Assembly: GCA_029012285.1 (NCBI GenBank)
Contig: JAQXLU010000005.1
Coordinates: 1-35,169 of the forward strand
Reading direction: 5' to 3'
DNA length: 35,169 nt
DNA from: Clostridiales bacterium
Lineage (GTDB): Bacteria; Bacillota; Clostridia; Christensenellales; Aristaeellaceae
Shown: positions 32,356 through 35,169 of the stretch, piece after piece
Numbering within the stretch: position 1 is the first letter of the stretch
How the letters are laid out: each line of letters starts with the position of its first letter
Notes under the pieces: model-generated
Database searches by the model: none
Seen by the model: the letters and a program-made list of their open reading frames with translations, nothing else
Told to the model about the DNA's origin: nothing
Made by a program: the position numbers and the translations under genes

Positions 32356-32409
32356 TTCATGTGAACTTCATGGTCGTTTCATGCGCAGGACACATTCTCG
32401 CGGTATCAT
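32356..32409 (+). promoter_or_regulatory. Response-regulator-type promoter: three TTCATG repeats 11 bp apart plus -10
   Basis: TTCATG occurs at 32356-32361, 32367-32372 and 32378-32383, exactly 11 bp apart, the first two within identical ACTTCATG octamers. A -10 box (TATCAT, 32404-32409) follows, and the -35 position holds no consensus but coincides with the last repeat. This is the usual arrangement of promoters activated by phosphorylated OmpR-family regulators, which bind direct repeats with one helical turn spacing. Confidence 0.6.
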
Positions 32410-32435
32410 GCAGACATCGAAAGGAGGCATCCCCC

Positions 32436-32603
32436 ATGAAACATTCCAAGCTGGACGCTGTGATCGTATCTGCGCTGCTGCTGGCCTACGTCCCCGGCCT
32501 GGCTGAGGAGGCGCTGTTGGAATCCACCCCGGCAGCACTGATTCTCCCCGCACCCGCCCCTGAGGTGGAGGAAGCCGCCGAAAACCCAGCCGACAGGCTT
32601 TGA
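32436..32603 (+). CDS. Small secreted acidic peptide (55 residues)
   Basis: A 55-residue protein with its own AAAGGAGG (32420-32427) nine bases before the ATG. It consists of a signal peptide (MKHSKLDAVIVSALLLAYVPGLAEE, cleavage probably after residue 22) and a mature part of about 30 residues rich in Ala, Pro and Glu (LILPAPAPEVEEAAENPADRL) with no cysteine. The clean ribosome binding site, the special promoter and a perfect terminator argue that it is a real gene. I do not recognise it; a signalling peptide or surface-stress protein is possible but not shown. Confidence 0.7.
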   Translation: MKHSKLDAVIVSALLLAYVPGLAEEALLESTPAALILPAPAPEVEEAAENPADRL

Positions 32604-32632
32604 TATACATCTGTCACCCCCCTCCTCTTGCA

Positions 32633-32671
32633 CCCGGAAGCTGCTGCGATAGCGGCTTCCGGGATGTTTTT
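32633..32671 (+). terminator. Terminator of the small peptide gene
   Basis: CCCGGAAGC (32633-32641) pairs with GCTTCCGGG (32655-32663), with an inner GCT/AGC extension, then ATGTTTTT. Confidence 0.9.
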
Positions 32672-32697
32672 GCGCTTTGCACGGGCTGCCTTCGCGG

Positions 32698-32726
32698 TTG
32701 ACTTCGCTCCGCCCTCGTGCTATCAT
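32698..32726 (+). promoter_or_regulatory. Sigma-A promoter of the pyroglutamyl-peptidase gene
   Basis: TTGACT (32698-32703), 17-bp spacer, TATCAT (32721-32726). Confidence 0.75.
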
Positions 32727-32746
32727 GAAGGCAAGGAGGTGGCGTG

Positions 32747-33331
32747 ATGGGGGTGCTGCTGACAGGGTTCGAGCCCTTTGGGGGAGCGGATACCAATCCC
32801 TCGTGGGAGGCTGTGCGCCGCGTGCCGGAGGAGATTGCGGGGTATCGGGTGGTGAAGCTGCGCTTGCCCACTGTGTTCGGACAGGCGGCGGAGCTGCTGC
32901 GCGGGGAGATCGCGCGGCTTCGGCCGGAGGTGGTGATCTGCTGCGGGGTGGCGAACGGCCGCACGAGCCTGACCCCGGAGCTGGTGGCGATCAACTACCG
33001 CCATGCCCGCATCCCGGACAATGCCGGGCAGGTTTTTCTGGATCAGCCCATTGACCCCGACGGCCCGGCGGCTTACATGACCCGCTTGCCCGTCCATGGG
33101 ATGGTTGACGCCATGCAGGCAGCGGGACTTCCAGCCAGCTTGTCCCTGTCTGCCGGGGCGTATGTGTGCAACGATGTGTACTACGCGCTGCTCGGCTGTG
33201 AGGAGGCCTACGGGCACCGGGGTTTGTTCCTGCATGTGCCGGGGACGGATGTGGCGGATGCCTCACAGGCTGCCCGGGGCATCGCCCTCTGTGCGGAAAT
33301 GGCGCTAAATGATGTTGCGGCCAACAAATAG
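32747..33331 (+). CDS. pcp: Pyroglutamyl-peptidase I
   Basis: A 194-residue cytoplasmic cysteine peptidase (family C15) that removes N-terminal pyroglutamate from peptides. The N-terminal LLTGFEPFGG and the catalytic triad are clear: Glu78 (LTPELVAIN), Cys141 (SAGAYVCNDVYY) and His163 (FLHVPGTD). It is slightly shorter than the usual 200-215 residues but appears complete. The ATG at 32747 has AAGGAGG seven bases upstream; a GTG one codon earlier is too close. It is the first of four rightward genes, and only a weak hairpin separates it from the next. Confidence 0.95.
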   Translation: MGVLLTGFEPFGGADTNPSWEAVRRVPEEIAGYRVVKLRLPTVFGQAAELLRGEIARLRPEVVICCGVANGRTSLTPELVAINYRHARIPDNAGQVFLDQPIDPDGPAAYMTRLPVHGMVDAMQAAGLPASLSLSAGAYVCNDVYYALLGCEEAYGHRGLFLHVPGTDVADASQAARGIALCAEMALNDVAANK

Positions 33332-33390
33332 GCAGCGCGATATGCATAAGGAAGCATTTGCCGCCCAAAATACATCCAGGGGGCGGTTTG

Positions 33391-33675
33391 GTGAAGGAAT
33401 GGACGGCCTGGATGGCGAACAAACTGGATGAGCACATTGCCACGCTGGAGCGCATGCATCTGCCGGATTATGTCCGTTTCCTGGACGACAGGAGGCGGTT
33501 CTACCGGATGCACTTTGTCGCGGGGATCATCCGGGGGCTGGGGTCAGCCATCGGGTTCACGATCCTGGGCGCGGTGCTGGTGCTGTTGCTGCAGGACCTG
33601 GCCCAGCGGAATCTCCCCGTGATCGGGGATTTCCTGGCCGATATTGTCAACATGGTGCAGCACAGATTGGAGTAA
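33391..33675 (+). CDS. DUF5665-like small membrane protein
   Basis: A 94-residue protein with an N-terminal amphipathic stretch (LDEHIATLERMHLPDYVRFLDDRRR), one membrane helix (FVAGIIRGLGSAIGFTILGAVLVLLL, about 43-68) and the ending LPVIGDFLADIVNMVQHRLE that is typical of DUF5665 proteins. Function unknown. I chose the GTG at 33391 because AGGGGGCGG lies five bases upstream; the frame is open back to a TTG at 33358. That ribosome binding site can pair with CCGCCC at 33361-33366, so translation may be held back by a hairpin. It stops three bases before lspA, so the two are probably co-translated. Confidence 0.8.
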   Translation: MKEWTAWMANKLDEHIATLERMHLPDYVRFLDDRRRFYRMHFVAGIIRGLGSAIGFTILGAVLVLLLQDLAQRNLPVIGDFLADIVNMVQHRLE

Positions 33676-33678
33676 TGC

Positions 33679-34143
33679 ATGCGGAAATATGCCTGGATCG
33701 CCGCGCTGACGGTGATGGTTGACCAGGGGACGAAATGGCTCTGCCAGGGGCTTGAGGGCAGTGTCACCCTTTTGCCCGGCGTGCTGGCGCTGACCTATGC
33801 GGAGAACACTGGCATGGCCTTCAGCCTGTTTTCGGGCAGGGCGTGGGCGCTGGGCGTGGTGTCGGCGGTATGCATCCTGGTGGGATGGCGCATACTGCGC
33901 CGCTTCCGCCTGGGCCCGCTGAGCCGTGCGGCAGCCATGCTGATGCTCGGCGGCGCGCTGGGCAATATGATCGACCGGTTTCTGCGGGGCTATGTGGTGG
34001 ATATGTTTGAGGTGCTGTTTGTGGAGTTCGCCATCTTCAATGTGGCGGACGCGGCCCTCACGGTGGGCGCGGTGCTGATCGCAGCGTCCCTCCTGTTTTG
34101 CCCCGACGAATGGAGTGAGGCACAATGGAAGCAACAGAGATGA
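33679..34143 (+). CDS. lspA: Lipoprotein signal peptidase (signal peptidase II)
   Basis: A 154-residue integral membrane aspartyl protease that cleaves prolipoproteins before the lipid-modified cysteine. Four membrane helices are evident. The conserved VDQGTKW, ENTGMAFSLFSG, GNMIDRFLRGYVVDM (catalytic Asp99) and FNVADAALTVG (catalytic Asp124) blocks are all present. The ATG at 33679 uses GGAGT, which overlaps the preceding gene's end. The 3' end overlaps the pseudouridine synthase gene by 19 bases; lspA followed by rluD is a common Firmicutes arrangement. Confidence 0.97.
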   Translation: MRKYAWIAALTVMVDQGTKWLCQGLEGSVTLLPGVLALTYAENTGMAFSLFSGRAWALGVVSAVCILVGWRILRRFRLGPLSRAAAMLMLGGALGNMIDRFLRGYVVDMFEVLFVEFAIFNVADAALTVGAVLIAASLLFCPDEWSEAQWKQQR

Positions 34144-35030
34144 GTGTTGTCGCGGACGGGCGGCGGCTGGACGTGCTCCTGTCCGAAGCAAGCGGGCTGA
34201 GTCGCAGCCGGGTGGCCACCCTGATGGAGGAGGGCCATGTCACGGTGGAGGGCCAGGTGGTGAACAAGGCGGGGCTCAAGGCGAAGGCCGGGCAGCGCGT
34301 GGTGCTGACGATTCCCGCGCCCAGGCCTGCCGTCCCCGAGGCTCAGGACATCCCCCTGACCATCCTCTATGAGGACGCGGATTTGGCGGTGGTGGTCAAA
34401 CCCTGCGGCATGGTGGTACATCCCGCGGCGGGCAACGAGGACGGTACGCTGGTCAACGCGCTGCTGCATCACCTGGACAGCCTGGGTGGCATTGGCGGCG
34501 AGCTGCGTCCGGGTATCGTCCATCGGCTGGACAAGGATACCAGTGGGCTGCTGCTGGTGGCGAAGAACGATGCGTCCCAGCTGGCCCTGAGCGAGCAGCT
34601 GTCTGCGCGCAGGATGGAGAAGCACTACCGCGCGCTGGTGGAGGGCAGCTTCCGGGAGGATTCGGGCCGCATTGAGGCCGCCATCGCCCGCAGCAGGAAG
34701 GACCGCAAGAAGATGGCGGTGGACGAGGAAGGCCGGGAGGCCATCACCGAGTGGACGGTGCTGTCCGCCGGGCGAGGCGTGACATTGCTGGATGTGCACA
34801 TCCTGACCGGGCGGACGCATCAGATTCGCGTGCACATGAAGCACATCGGGCATCCGGTGTGCGGCGACCCCATCTACGGCAGCCCCAAGGGAGCGAAGGT
34901 GCCCCGCCTGATGCTGCACGCCTATTCGCTGAGCTTCACCCATCCCCGCACAGGGGAGCGGATGACCTTTACAGCGGAGCTGCCGGAGGCATTCCGGCGG
35001 GGGCTGCAGGGAAACGGGATTGAGTTGTAA
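34125..35030 (+). CDS. rluD: RluA/RluD-family pseudouridine synthase
   Basis: A 301-residue enzyme that converts uridine to pseudouridine in RNA, by family 23S rRNA. An N-terminal S4 RNA-binding domain (about 12-70, LDVLLSEASGLSRSRVATLMEEGHV) is followed by the catalytic domain with PGIVHRLDKDTSGLLLVAKN, where Asp136 is the catalytic residue. KHYRALVEG and TGRTHQIRVHMKHIGHPVCGDPIYG also match. Whether it acts at the RluD sites or others cannot be told from sequence alone. The ATG at 34125 overlaps lspA with GAGG four bases upstream; an ATG five codons later is possible. A perfect terminator follows. Confidence 0.93.
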   Translation: MEATEMSVVADGRRLDVLLSEASGLSRSRVATLMEEGHVTVEGQVVNKAGLKAKAGQRVVLTIPAPRPAVPEAQDIPLTILYEDADLAVVVKPCGMVVHPAAGNEDGTLVNALLHHLDSLGGIGGELRPGIVHRLDKDTSGLLLVAKNDASQLALSEQLSARRMEKHYRALVEGSFREDSGRIEAAIARSRKDRKKMAVDEEGREAITEWTVLSAGRGVTLLDVHILTGRTHQIRVHMKHIGHPVCGDPIYGSPKGAKVPRLMLHAYSLSFTHPRTGERMTFTAELPEAFRRGLQGNGIEL

Positions 35031-35040
35031 TCAAATGTTC

Positions 35041-35077
35041 AGGGACGGATGGCAGACAGTCGCCATCCGTCCCTTTA
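35041..35077 (+). terminator. Terminator of the pcp-lspA-rluD unit
   Basis: A perfect 13-bp stem (35041-35053 with 35062-35074), 8-base loop, short TTT. Confidence 0.85.
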
Positions 35078-35086
35078 AGTCATGCC

Positions 35087-35169
35087 CTATTTCATTCCAA
35101 GCTCTTTCAGCAGGCCAATGGTGTGCTCCCGCGGCTTCTCCGCGTCGATGTTGACCTGAACATCATGGA
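35087..35169 (-). CDS. C-terminal end of an unidentified leftward gene
   Basis: The last 26 or so codons of a gene entering from the right edge, ending ...EHTIGLLKELGMK and a TAG at 35087-35089. The frame is open to the window edge and codon use matches the neighbours. Too little is visible to name a family. Confidence 0.6.
   Translation of the reverse strand, partial: HDVQVNIDAEKPREHTIGLLKELGMK

Overview
The window looks like chromosomal DNA of a strict anaerobe of the Firmicutes, most likely a GC-rich gut-type member of Clostridia. The evidence is a single-chain pyruvate:ferredoxin oxidoreductase, a short MetH whose activation domain is a separate gene, a YlbJ-like sporulation-type membrane protein, a YloV/FakA-type domain, strong AGGAGG ribosome binding sites, and sigma-A promoters that are mostly near consensus with 17-bp spacers. 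A family-level assignment (a Christensenellales relative would fit) is only a guess. Coding density is high, no gap exceeds 300 bases, and no tRNA, rRNA, CRISPR array, insertion sequence or phage gene is visible.

1-6430: the start of a divergent GNAT-like gene; an autoregulated-looking LacI-family regulator; an unknown secreted protein; and the large pyruvate:ferredoxin oxidoreductase gene, each with its own promoter and terminator. 6447-12616: a leftward DUF3737 gene and serine acetyltransferase, then rightward aminopeptidase P, a clan GH-A-like glycosidase and exodeoxyribonuclease III. 12612-12842: a candidate small structured RNA with a -10 box and a strong terminator shared with the opposing gene. 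12848-16275: a secreted phosphodiester glycosidase (leftward), a GH127 beta-L-arabinofuranosidase (rightward), and an intergenic chain of hairpins that looks like a dispersed repeat.

16280-18865 (leftward): a membrane-anchored PDZ protein followed by an OmpR-type response regulator and its histidine kinase. 18932-24613 (rightward): a five-gene unit of TraX-like membrane protein, nucleotidyltransferase, MetH activation protein, cobalamin-dependent methionine synthase and homoserine acyltransferase. Together with the serine acetyltransferase this gives the window a sulfur amino acid theme. 24622-28520: a short YlbJ-like membrane protein, DNA polymerase I, and a free-standing YloV/FakA C-terminal domain. 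28576-30836: two overlapping COG0523 (CobW-type) GTPases, the first with a long His/Cys-rich metal-binding insert made of 57-bp tandem repeats, the second apparently joined to a YcgQ/TIGR03943-like C-terminal domain.

30839-35169: a membrane-anchored protein with an NLP/Vps62-like acidic metal motif, diverging from a 55-residue secreted peptide gene whose promoter carries three TTCATG repeats exactly 11 bp apart, a typical OmpR-family operator layout. Then come pyroglutamyl-peptidase I, a small DUF5665 membrane protein, lipoprotein signal peptidase and an RluD-family pseudouridine synthase, and finally the 3' end of an unidentified leftward gene.

The least explained parts are the 12.6-12.8 kb RNA, the divergent locus at 30.8-32.6 kb, the GTPase pair, and the link between TraX/nucleotidyltransferase and methionine genes. 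All family assignments were made by reading motifs, without database searches.
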